From: Himantopus leucocephalus
Taxonomy: Eukaryota > Chordata > Aves > Charadriiformes > Recurvirostridae
Length of the DNA stretch: 64,000 nucleotides
Assembly (NCBI GenBank): GCA_003993805.1
Contig: RSEF01000001.1
Span: 90,353,578 to 90,417,577, forward strand
Direction of reading: 5' to 3'
A model generated the notes under the pieces. The model had not been told where the DNA came from. It did not search any database and saw only the letters and a list, made by a program, of their open reading frames with translations. A program made the translations under genes and the position numbers. This document shows, one piece after another, positions 13,001 through 25,000 of this stretch. Positions within the stretch are counted from its first letter, which is position 1, and every line of letters starts with the position of its first letter.

Positions 13001-16000
13001 GTGGGACCTTGCAAGATACTTAGCTGTGCCTCAGTTCCCTGGCCACAGGGAAGAGCATTTCCATCCTTCACCTATAATTTTTGCCAGCAAAGAGATTTTG
13101 AGCATCCCTTCCTGATTTAGCCATTGCCACAGTAATCTGTTCCTTAGTCGCCTCCGTGCATGGGGTCCTGTTCAGAAGGTCCTGTAAAGCTAGATGCAGC
13201 TGCTCGCTTGCGTAGCCGCTTCTCACGGGGGAAATTACACCCATGGGTTTTCCTACTGCACCTCTCCACGTGTTCCTTTCTGGTTGCTGGTGGATGCCTT
13301 GCTGCTTCACCTGTGAAGCCCTGCTTGAATCGGGATCCCATCTGCTCAGTCTGCGTGCTGGGGATGTTTGTGAAGGCTTGTAGGGACAGAAGAAAAGTCA
13401 CAGTAGGGTGTCTTTCTGGTGGAATTTTCTTCCTCCTTGGTCTGGTAGAGCCCATATTAATTGACTTTCTGAGCATGTTGTGAGCATACTACACGACCAC
13501 GTTTGGGGGGTCATGTGTAATACGAGCTGGTTTTGCTCTCGTGGGAGTTTTTGTGTATTCTCTTCATTGGGTATTTATTGATAGACACTTAAAGCTCCTG
13601 TTCTTTATTATAGGAGATACTTGAAGCTTTCCCAGGCATCCCAGCACTTCTTAGTATAAGGCTCTTTTGCAGCATCTTGCAGATTGGACAAACTTCATCT
13701 CTCGTGCTGAATTTTTCTGTCCTGATTGGTGTAGTCTGAAAGAAAATACCTGCCAAAACAGCATAGTAGTACTCAAGTGGTTAGAAGAAAAAAAAAGATA
13801 CTGATTTTTGCACTGAAAATTTCTTCACACCTTTTCTTTGAAAGTTAGCAGATGGGTTTTTGTCAGAAATGTGCTTTTTGCCATCTGGATAAAAATCTTC
13901 CCAAATTTGGCTGAGCATATATGCCTTTGGGAAAAAAAAATAAAAAATCACTCTTCCCAAATAACAAAGAACTCTTAACATTTTACTGGTCACATCCTCT
14001 CCAAGAGTCTGTCGGCACTGGGCAGAGACAAACTTTCTTCCCTTTGCTCTTGGTCTCAGCCCACAACAGCACAGACTGCTGAGGAGAGTCTCGCTCAGCC
14101 CCCGCGTCTGGGCATGCTCAGCACAGAAGGTGCTTCTGGATAATTTAATGGCTACAAAATGTAAGTCTTTGCAGAAGTTAGATGTGTGGTCATTTTTTTA
14201 AAGATGTTTCTGTTGTTGTGGCAGAGGTGGCCTGAACTCAGTCTGTCTCCTGCAAGCTTTGAAGTCTCAGCCCAACCAAAGGTGACCAGAATTTTTAACT
14301 TGGGGAAAATAGTGTATTTTTTATTAGCCAGCTATTTAGAAATGGGAGAAATATTGTAGTAGATACTTTCCCCGTGACTTTTGGGTTGGAATCAGGGCCA
14401 AGGACTGGAAAATTTCATCCCACACGTTAAAGTTTGAGAGAGAGATAACCAACTGAAAACAAGGTCTCAGAGAAGTATCGGGCAGTCTTAGCAATAGGTA
14501 GTAATGCCAGCCTCATCTGTAAAATGTATTGTTGGAAAAAATGCACTGGCTGGATTGTGTAAGAGTTAGCCCAAGGCTGTGTTAATGAAGAGTAAAGACT
14601 ATTGTAGTATATTTTACGCTGGGACTTAATTGAAGTTGAATGGACAGCTTTAGTTCTCTCACTTCCTAATTTCTGATGCCTGAGAGCTCTTCCTGCAGCA
14701 ACACAATTAATTCATCATCACTGTGTGAATGATTTTGTTTTCAAAAGGGAGGTTAGGGAAGAGAAAGAAACGAGAGCTCCTAGGCATCAGGAGCGTCACG
14801 CAGTGGAAAAGCGAGGAAACTCACAGAAATTACTGTTCTGCAGAGGGAAAAATTTTTGTCCCCTCCCTGTGCCTCCTGGTAGCCCACAGGAAACAGCAGA
14901 GACCCGGGGGCAGAGTACTTCCTGACCAGGGGGTCCTGGGGGCTCCTGTGACTTTTTGGTTTTTTGGTGTGCGTGATTGCTTAGTGTGGAAACAGATAAT
15001 GGGACTTTCTCATTGGCTTTCCAGAAAATGTCACTGTCTGAGGTGAAACACAAAAAATTTCAGCTTCAAAGTTGAAGCATATGAAAATAGAGAATGATAA
15101 TGAAATCCTGTTGCAACTTAACTGCAGTGAGCTTTTCTGAACTTTTACTGTTTTATAATGATAATTTGAGGGTGCTATCTGTTTGCTAGGAAATAGCAGC
15201 ATAAACCAAGAGACTGAAGTCAATGGAGTTATTTTAGATTTACACTGGCTTAACTGAGACTGGAGTTTGGCATTTAGTGCTATAATGTTTTTAATGAATG
15301 TTTCATTAAGAATTAGACCAAAAATATGTTATTAATAAACAGCATTTAATTTAGAACCCAGCTGTTGGGTAAGCAAACAACCATCACGAGTGTTTCTTTC
15401 AAAAACACATCGGTGTCGGCTATCCTTGTATGAATCCAAAGCAGCACTAATAGACTTTAGACGAGATAGTACAAGGCATCCTGCCAGTGTCATTCTAGGG
15501 ATAACAGTTATTTCTGACAAATAGCTGCCCTGGGCCATTTGGTGAAGGTTGAGTTGCAGTCTGAAGAGACAGTGACAACGAGGCCATGCAAACCTCAGTT
15601 TCACTACTTCTTCCACTTACCAAAATAAACACCAGGGAGCTACTCTTGGAGAATCTCAGAAGCTTAGCAGCCTTATGGGTAGCAAAAGTAGCTCTGCATG
15701 GTATATCTGAGTTGCCTTTTCTGATCATTATTGTCCCAAAGAGTCGTTAAGAGCTAGTCTCACACACCTTCACACAGCTCTGCAGGACAGGGGTTGCATG
15801 TTCTGAGATGTTTTGCTGCCAGAGGGTGGGAACATTTCCTTTGCTTTTTCTTGAAGATGAGAGTCTGGTGTGCAAAGAGTTAACAGACCTACTCACAGGA
15901 AGTGTGCTGAGCTCCCTGTGCATCTCTTGGTGGGCCATTGCAATGGAAAAATAAACAACTCGGGAAGTCAGGAATTTCCATAGCATCCCAGACCAGCACT

Positions 16001-19000
16001 CCAGTGCACGCAGTATCCTGTCCCCGGTGGAGCCAGATGCTTCAGAGGAGGATACGAGCATCCCCGCTGTGTACAATTACGGGATGTGAGGAAGGATAGC
16101 TGAATGGGTAGGGCACATTTTAAGACCTTGCAGTCAGTAGCCTGCTTTGCCACAGGCCTGTCTTGTGCAAATCTGTCTCACCTCCTGAAAGAGCAGCCGT
16201 CAGTTCAGTGTGTCAGCTTGCTAGCCATGGGTCTGGAAATCGCCTCTCTGGCTGTGCCGGGAGTGTGCTCACAAATCATGTGTGGGGCATGCATGGCCTG
16301 GCCTGCTTACTGCTTGCATCTCCCTTGAGTGTGTCCTGAGCCCTTCCATTCCCTGGTGCCTCAGATCTCCTTGTGGAGGACAAATACATTAAGGTTTCCG
16401 AGGAGCTCAAGAAACTACTGCAGGTGTAGGTAGATGAGGTCTTTACCTGTTATGAAGCGCCTTGGACCAGAATTTTGTAGGCTAAAGTCAGTGAGAATTA
16501 AGCACACAACTAAGTTTTAAAGATGACCCTACTCTGAGCAGAAGGTTGCGTTAAGTGAGCTCCAGGGGTCCCTTCCAACCTTTCTGTGAGGCTGAGTGCA
16601 CTGAAATGTAGAAACGATCATCTCATATAAACATCACATGAAAATCATCACATAAAAATGTGTTCAGGCTTACATCATTGACAAAAGCTGGCAAGGTTAC
16701 ATCCCAAATTAAGCTGGTTAATAGCTGTTTGTGTAATAAACTCTGTAGCACCATAGCCGCCAGAAGGGCTGGCCAGGTTCACTCTGTGTGACAGTGAGGA
16801 TTGTATGTGCATGTAAGGAGCATCTTCCTAGAGCCCAGCTCTCAAGTTTGCATCCGGATGACAAAAGGAGTTGTCCTCCCCAGCATCAGCAGCAGGGGAA
16901 AGGTTTTCAGGCAGAGCCAACATGTAGGCTTGTGTGCAGGCTCAAGTCCTTTTTAAAAGTCTGTTCCCAGATGGGAACTGGTGTGCATTGAGTGGTTTTG
17001 AAAATCCAAAGCATATTTAAGGGCCTGAGGTAGAAAGGAAAAAGGAACCAAGCTTTTCTTAAAGTCTTGTCGAAACAGTTGGCTGTGAGCCCTTGAAAAT
17101 GTGGAGTCAGGCTGTTTTGAAGACTGGATCTGTAATAAGTGGCATCTAAAATATCTCCACTTAAATGTGCTACATGTGTCGGTGCTGGGATTTTTTTCCC
17201 CCAAGTCTGAAAAGCCCCTTCATAAAGATCCCTGCAAATTTCTGCACAGAAACAGCGTTCAGAAACACCACATTCAAGAATTCAGTTTCTGTTGAGCCAC
17301 AGTATAAAATCATGGAAATCTGTCTTGAATGGATAGCATTTGAACATTGTCCCTACAGCACATACACCATTTATCCCCTCTTTTGTAGTGTTTAGGGCCT
17401 GTGGTTTTGGAACGAAGTAACAGGACTCGCTGTATCTTATCCTGCCTTATTTGTTGCAGACCACATTTTGTATGCAAGGAAACAACAGACAAAATATCCT
17501 CCAAAAGAAAGGAAGAATGAGATAGTTTCCTAAGTTGTCTTTGCCTGAGTTGGCAGCTGCTCCACTTCATTCAGCTTTTTGTTCCCCAGTGAGTGCTGTG
17601 CGTGTGTAGCAACAATGGGGTGATGCAGTTACACCGTGGGCTCATGGCGGAGTTCCGTCAGATCCATTCATAAACACAGCCTCGGCTGGCGTGCCGAGGA
17701 AGCCAGGCCCCCCAAGGAACCAGCTCTGCAGCCCAAGCATCGCCGCCGGAGGAGCTCACGGGCCGGCGATAGATAGTCTGGTCGGAGCCTTACCCCTGAC
17801 CTCCGGCGGGGAATCCCTGCTCAGCTCATACAGCTCTGTATAATGCAGGCGGGTTGTTGTGGCTTTTTTAAAATCCTCTTTTTCAATAAATGCGGATTTT
17901 TTTACAGCAAGGTAAATTCACAGCTTTTCACATTTGCAAAGTATACCTGTTAGAGAGAGATGATCAACTTGAAATCCTAAGTCACATTAAAGCAGGGAGT
18001 AGAATTTTGAGCATGGCATCTGCCCCTGGATCACCCTGCCAGTGTTTTGGCTTTACTCTCACTTTTTCCAGTTCTGAAAACATTGTTCTCTCCTGTTGCT
18101 ATGAGAAATACCCACAGGAGCAACAGGAAACCAACAAACTGACTGTTGAAGCAAACAGTGGAACTGAATCTACAAAGTACACTGTTGAAAGTGCTGAAAA
18201 GACTGAAAAATTGCAGAGAAAAATGTGCCATCGTTTCAGATGCTTAATGTTAGTCATCTTATATATTGCATTATTACAATAATGTAGCAATAGTAACTGG
18301 AGAAATTCTGGCATAGATGAGATTTTAATTTATTTTTTTAAAGTGAGATGTCCTTGTTAGTCTGCATGAAATGCCCTTTGGAACAGCAAATTACCATTTA
18401 ATGTACTTTCAGACGGAAAAACAGAGACATAGACACTTATCTGTAATTGATGCTCTTTGTTACAATAGCAAAAATAGACACATTTAGGAGGGAAAAGATT
18501 TCTGTTTTTAAACTGTGTCCATTAGATGTGAGATCACTGAGATACAGTAAATGTAGTAAATGGGCATGATACTCCCACAGCAGCTTTTCAGGCTCTTGTT
18601 TGGGAGAACGTCGGCGAGCTAAAGGCCAGCGCTCGGCACACGAAGGCCCTGCTTTGGGAAGGAATCCCTGTTTATGTCAACAATGAAGCATGTGCTTTGG
18701 AGAGGTTTGAATTGGGGCTTAAATGTGAACCAGCAGAGGAATCCAGCCGTCTTTTGTATTTAGGAGTACAGATGACACGTTCCATGCTGGAATTTATGTA
18801 AATCCCGACTCTTTAATGCATGTCTGATTGCTGCTTTCTTAGGTTATCCAAGCAATGCATACATGACCGGTGAACAGTATTGTCACTTTCAAGTATCTCC
18901 AGCATCCATTCCGTTTATCATACCAGGTCCCACACCTAAAAAAAGTCCTGGTTTTCTGGTTTCCCTTTTGCAATTAGTTTTAAGAAAGAGGAAGAGATCA

Positions 19001-22000
19001 GGGGCGTTAACAGTTATTTGTGAAGTAATTTTGTGAAGTAATTAATGTATATGTGGAAAACCAACCACCTTGTAACAAAAAAATGCCAGAAGGCTTTTGC
19101 AGTGTTCCTAGCTTTGGGACTTTGAGCACTCAGCAAAGCACCGAGGGTTTGGATCCAGGCTCCTAAATCTGGTCAGGAAATGCAGGAGCATCAAGAAGTA
19201 TCCAGTAGAGATATAGTTCAGTATTTTGCATCGTTTGTGTGCATATGTTGTATATCACAACAGCCATACTGCTGCTCTTCTGCTGCTGGTTGTAAAGGAG
19301 AGTAGGGTTGCAGTCTGGGTTTTGAAAGCCATTGAGAAATGGCCTACTCAAGTCACTGAGCGGGATTGTCCTCAGCCTTGGCATTGCAAAGGATTTCATG
19401 ACTGTGCCTTGGCGTTGGCCTGAGCTTGGCGCAGCTTGGGCTGTGGTGGTGACGGCAGGCGTGCCGATCCCTGCTGGCTTCCTTGCGGTTACCACACTGG
19501 GCTCTTGGCAGCTGGATGTCTGTACGTCCCAGGTAGGGCTCTGAGGTAGTGTCACTTCAGTCATTTCTCCCTGGTCTCATCAAAGCTGTTTAGCTGGCTC
19601 AGGCTTTGGCTGGTGCCGACCTTATTCTGTGGTTGCTGATGCACAACACATCACCATAAAGCTTGTCAACGGTTAAGCGATATTTAAATTTAACAGAATT
19701 AAAATGGAACATGGTTAAACAGTACTTTTGCAGTCTTTGGTTTCTTTGTTAAATGCTGCCATAACGCATTTTCTCTGGACACTGGTATTCCCAAATGAGT
19801 GCCATCTCAGATGGGCAAAAGCTGGGTGGCTGCAAGGCTCAGACCAGTTTCCACGTACCCCTTAGGAGGTTTGCTGGAGTAAGCTTTCTTATTTCTTCTC
19901 TCAGGCAAGACCAAAACTGAGATGCAAAAGGGAAATCTAAAAATCACAGTGCAAAAAGCGCTGCATCCTGAGGCACTGTGGAAGAGACCAGAGCTAAGTT
20001 CATCACTTCTGCATGGCATGCCTCCCTGCCTGCCGGAGTCAGCGAGCGGCGAAGCTATGGTGGCTGCTGGCACAAGGAGCGCACAGTCTGGGAGTCCTGG
20101 GCGTTACATGACCAGTATGGATCCAGGGGTGCGCTATCATTTCTCAGCCCTGCCTGGCTGTTAAATGAATCTGGTGGTTTAAATCTGTTTTAGAGTGTTG
20201 TCATCGTGGGAGTAGGTGCAATAAATAGACAGCCGCAGTCCCCTTACGGTCACAGAAGGTCTGGATTGATTCAAAATGGAGAAAGAGAGAAAAGATGCAT
20301 GGCTGAAATAGTTTACTTTCTTGTGATAGCCCTCCGCTACCGGCGTTTGAGAGGAGTGACCTTTTTCTTGGTGGAGAAGGTGGGGTACTGCTACTCAGTT
20401 GCTGCGGGATGTGGAGACCATTCTCATCCGAAAGGTGCCATCTATCAGCTTTGGTTTGCATGGGGTGCCAAGGATGACTTAAAAATGCCTAGATAATGCC
20501 TATGGCAGAAACCCAAGCCAAGTTAGTAAAACAGCTATAAAACATATAAAATGTCTTTTCAGTACTCTCCACTTTTTTTTGTTGTTTTTTTTTTAATTTA
20601 TCAGTCCAGTCGTGGTCAAGATGGAAGAAGATGTCTTGCACCTATTTAACTCAGTAAAGCTAGGACGACAGGCTGCATTTGTCATGATGAGATAGTCCTG
20701 GAGCTCAGAGCAGTCAGGACTGAAAATCCCAGGAACAACCAGTGCAAAGTGAGAGCCTCCTAGTTGAGTTGAATGGGTTGCCTCCCCTAATAGCTTACCA
20801 ATGCACTATAAACTTCAGTTTAAGACTGGAAGCTGGGGGGCAGTATAGGGCATATATATTATACAGGTGTTGAAAAGTTCAAGAAAATGAATTATGTATA
20901 ATATTCTGCAGGATCTTTCCTAGTGCTTGTGCTTTCTTTCAAGATTGTCATGAATGGAAATTGAAATCCTCGATTATTATTGACTTGAATAAGTAGATCC
21001 TGCCAAAGCGCTGCTGATTCCTCCTTCAGTTATTTTCCCTGCCAGCATTTCCATCACAGCCACAAGGGTGCCCCTCATCAAAAAGCATTTCTTTTCCTTC
21101 AAATGCATTTCAAGTGTGCTAGTAAAATCACCCAGGGATGAAAAAGTTTCAGAAAAAAAAAAAGAAAACCAAATGTTAATTGCCTTTTTAGTTCTGTACA
21201 TGCTGAAGTAAAAGTAAAACTATGGAATGGAAAGTACCTGAACTATTTTAATCATTAAAACTACTAGACCGTATAGAAGAATGGGGAAGTTGATCCATGT
21301 GACACACACTTAAAAAACTTTTTTATAAAATCAACAAAGGCAACCCTACAATATTCTGAAGGAGTGGCCAAGTCCCTGTATTGCAAAATCTAGGGCCATT
21401 ACTTCAGTTCATTATAGTGTTCTTTCAAGGAAGATTTGCTGAAAATAGTACAATTCATTTTTTTTCTTTGATATATTTTTGTAAAGCTCTAATTTTCTCA
21501 TGTCAGTGCTGTCTAGAACTTGCGAAATGAAAGCTGACCAGTAAAATATGTATACGTGGAGCAAATCCCCGTGAAACTTGCAGGGGTTAAAAACACTGCA
21601 TCATGGGAAGGCCAGGCTGTTTGTCCTTAGAGGCTTTTTGTATTTTTTGTGTTGTGTCACATGCTTTGGATTGACAGAAGATTCCAGTGAAGCAAACAGA
21701 AGTGGTAGCCCCATCTATAAAACAAGTTACTTGCTGTACCACACTGTGACAATTGGGCTGATAAGAAAGATACTCGTAATAAATTCTTCTTTTTTCCTTT
21801 CACCCGTGAGATTATCATCCAGCTGGTGTACTTCATGTGTCTTAAAGCTAGTTGTGGACTGAGACTGTGCACAGCATATGTGTAGTTTTAGGATTTTTCA
21901 TGTAAGAGTGCAGGCACTTTGCTCACATGTTGCATTGGCCAGGTGTAAACTTCTGCCAATTCCAGTTTATTAAAATAGCCATTGACAGGTTTAGTTGGCA

Positions 22001-25000
22001 TCTCATCTGGCATAAAACACGGTGCTCAAATCTGCCCTCAGCACTGTGATGTTGGGCGGTGCCACGTATCATCTGTTGTCCCGCAGCTACCACGGTAAGT
22101 AAAAACCCATCGGGTGACCTGAGTACCGCAGCAGAAGCGGTGTTGTGGGCCTGTGTGTGATCTTCAGCAAACGAGGATGGATGGCTGATTGCGTAGTGCG
22201 CAGAGCCGGGATTAACGATTGCAGAGCCGCAGCCTTCAGGTGGACAAGTTTGTTGTATCTCTGTCATCAGTACTGGAGAGTTTGGGCTGGTGTGTTCCAG
22301 CTCATTTTGCTGCATGACTGAGGTTCACTCAATCTGGGGTTGTTTTTTTTTTTTTTTTACNCTTATTAGATTTTGATTGTAGAACTCGACAGCCTGCAAA
22401 ATAAAGGTTTCACCATTTTTGGTTTGTGCTGGCCAGGCAATTTCAGCTCCTGGATGGATGCTTCATAGGCAAGACTAATTAAACAGAATGTATTACTCAG
22501 ATTAATAAAAAAGTGTGTTTTAGTATGCAAATAGCAACACTTTTTTGGGAAGCTATTTCATGCTGCATGCAACATGCTGGTTATTTTACCATAGTGTTCT
22601 TTGTTGTAAAGAATTCAGTGGTACATTATTTTAAGTTCAAAACATAAGTGTAGACCAGACCTAACACATGACAGAAAAAATACATCAGTGGCCTGTGGAT
22701 CCCCGTATGAAATAAAATCCATGCAAACTGTGACAATTCCAGTCTGGGCCACTTTGTTGGTTTTAGGTACAAAGTGAAGACATAAAAAATGACACATTCT
22801 TCTATAGGATTACCTAGTGATTATAGCCTCTTCACATACATTAAATGAAGCATCATATTGGCCATCAGAAATAGTAATGGTGTAAATGATCATATTTAAG
22901 GGTGTTTAGAAACAAAGTTGGCTCCAAATGCTCAGGCCTTGTGTTCCATGTGTCACCACCCTTCCTTCCCCAAGCCTGGCTGCAAGGAAATTGCCTCATT
23001 AAGCCCTCCAGTCTGAAGCTGCTTTTAAAAAATCTGGCTTATTTTCAGAAGGACATACTATTTTGAAATTGTGCACCACTGTACTTTAAAAGAAGATATT
23101 CTTATACCAAAAAAAAAAAAAAGTGCATTATGAGTGTAGTCTGTTACAGGAGCCTTCAAACAGGTGCCCTTGCTCATTCTCCCATTTGAAAATGCCATGA
23201 CCCTTGAAGTGACTTGTTGCCATTTCCCTCTCACAAACAGGTGAATGCTCACAATGGACCTAAAATCCGCTCAAGCTAATAACAGGGGATTTTCTTTATC
23301 TGAGTTTCTGATAGCTTTTGCCAGATCGGTACTTTGGAAGAAAGGCCAAGGAATTTGTCCAGCTCCCATTGTTAGACAAGCAATTACGGTATTAGGAAGT
23401 CACTAAACCCCCAATAATACAAGAGCAAGCCCCAGCTAATATAAAATGTTTACCTGGTTAAATGAAAGTACCTATTCGTACCTTAAAACAATTAGCTTTG
23501 CCAGAAGCAGCAGGAAAGTGGCAACAGAGAAGCCCTTCCCCTTACCTTTTGCTAAAAGGAAAGGAAGAACCCCATGAGGTGAGGCATGCTAAAATCTTGC
23601 TTATCTGTTCTGGATCTCATCACCAGAAAATCCACTGTACTCACATTTTATTGCATCTTCATTTGTCTTGGTGTCTCACTTCCGAGGCTTCCTGCTCTGC
23701 ACTGAGCAAGCTCGGACACTAAATCTTCCCTTGTGTCCAGGAGCGGGACTCCAGCAGATGGCAGCCCCCAGCCGATGGGGGCACAAGTGGGGATGAGCAG
23801 CTGCCTAAGTGCTCTGCCTGCCAGACAGCTGTGGGGGGCCTGGGTTTAGGTGGACCCTTCTCCATCAAATTCCGGCTGTAATGAAGCCGATGTGTGAACC
23901 ATGTGTTTGGTAACTGCAGTTTTTTTGATTAACCTCCTGCTGGCATGGTTGCTACATGAGGAGTTTTGCAGCCTGGGGTGCTGGGAAAGGCAGCGGGCAC
24001 TGGTGTGGGGATGGAGACGGGGGTGCAGCCCAACGTGGGTCTGCCCAGGACCACAACCTTGGTACTGGGACAAGCTGGTGTCCTGTCCCAGGCCAGGGGA
24101 AGCAGTGACCAGACACACCCACAGCAGCGTTTTCCAATACAGTGTTCCTGCCATTTCTCTTGAGTGGTCATTCTTTAGTACACCTTTAACACCTGCATCC
24201 CACTGAGTTGACTTGACAATTCAGGTGCTCTGTGGTTCTGAGCCTCAGGGTTATTCACTGTTTTCAAATGATTGTGATTATGCACTGGCTGTGGCAGCAC
24301 AGTGGTGGTGCCCATGAGATACCTCTGATCTTCCAAGGGCATCATTCCTGCTCACAGAACATCAGGATGAGTTACAGGAGTGACAGAAATCAGGACATGA
24401 CCTGGAGGTGATTACAAAGAGCTCGGGGTGATCTGTGCAATATGTCTCACACAGGAGTCATTCCAGTGCACAGGCAAGGACTGGTTCAATTAAAAGGAGG
24501 CTGCAGCACTCCCTTGCTGCACTGTGGGCTACACTGGTGCCTGCTGCACCTCAACAGCAGCGTGCAGTGCTCCATGAGATGAGGAGCCTAGAGCCAGTCA
24601 CCTGAATTCAGTGTTCAGTGCTCCCTAGGCAACCCTCCCAGCTTCCTTTGGCACCATGCTCAATTTGTATTCTGCCTCTGTGCCAGTGGTATGGCACATA
24701 TGTACCATTTTTCCTATAACCTGGTTTCCAGAGGAGGGAAATGTGGATGCCTGGGCTGGCAGGGAGCTCCCGTGCACCCCTGCAGGGACCCTCCTGTGCT
24801 CAGCTGGGCTTCAATGCAAACAGGGATGGCGGTTGCCTTCCTCTAAAGCACAGACCTCCTTGATCATCGGGGCTCTGAGTGAAATCATTACGCAGTTTTC
24901 TGAGCCCTGCATGTTGGCTAACCTTGGCCTGCATTTCTTGAGGATATCAAAAGGTATGTGACCCCCCCATCCATGTGTCGTGCCCAATTCTAATTATACT

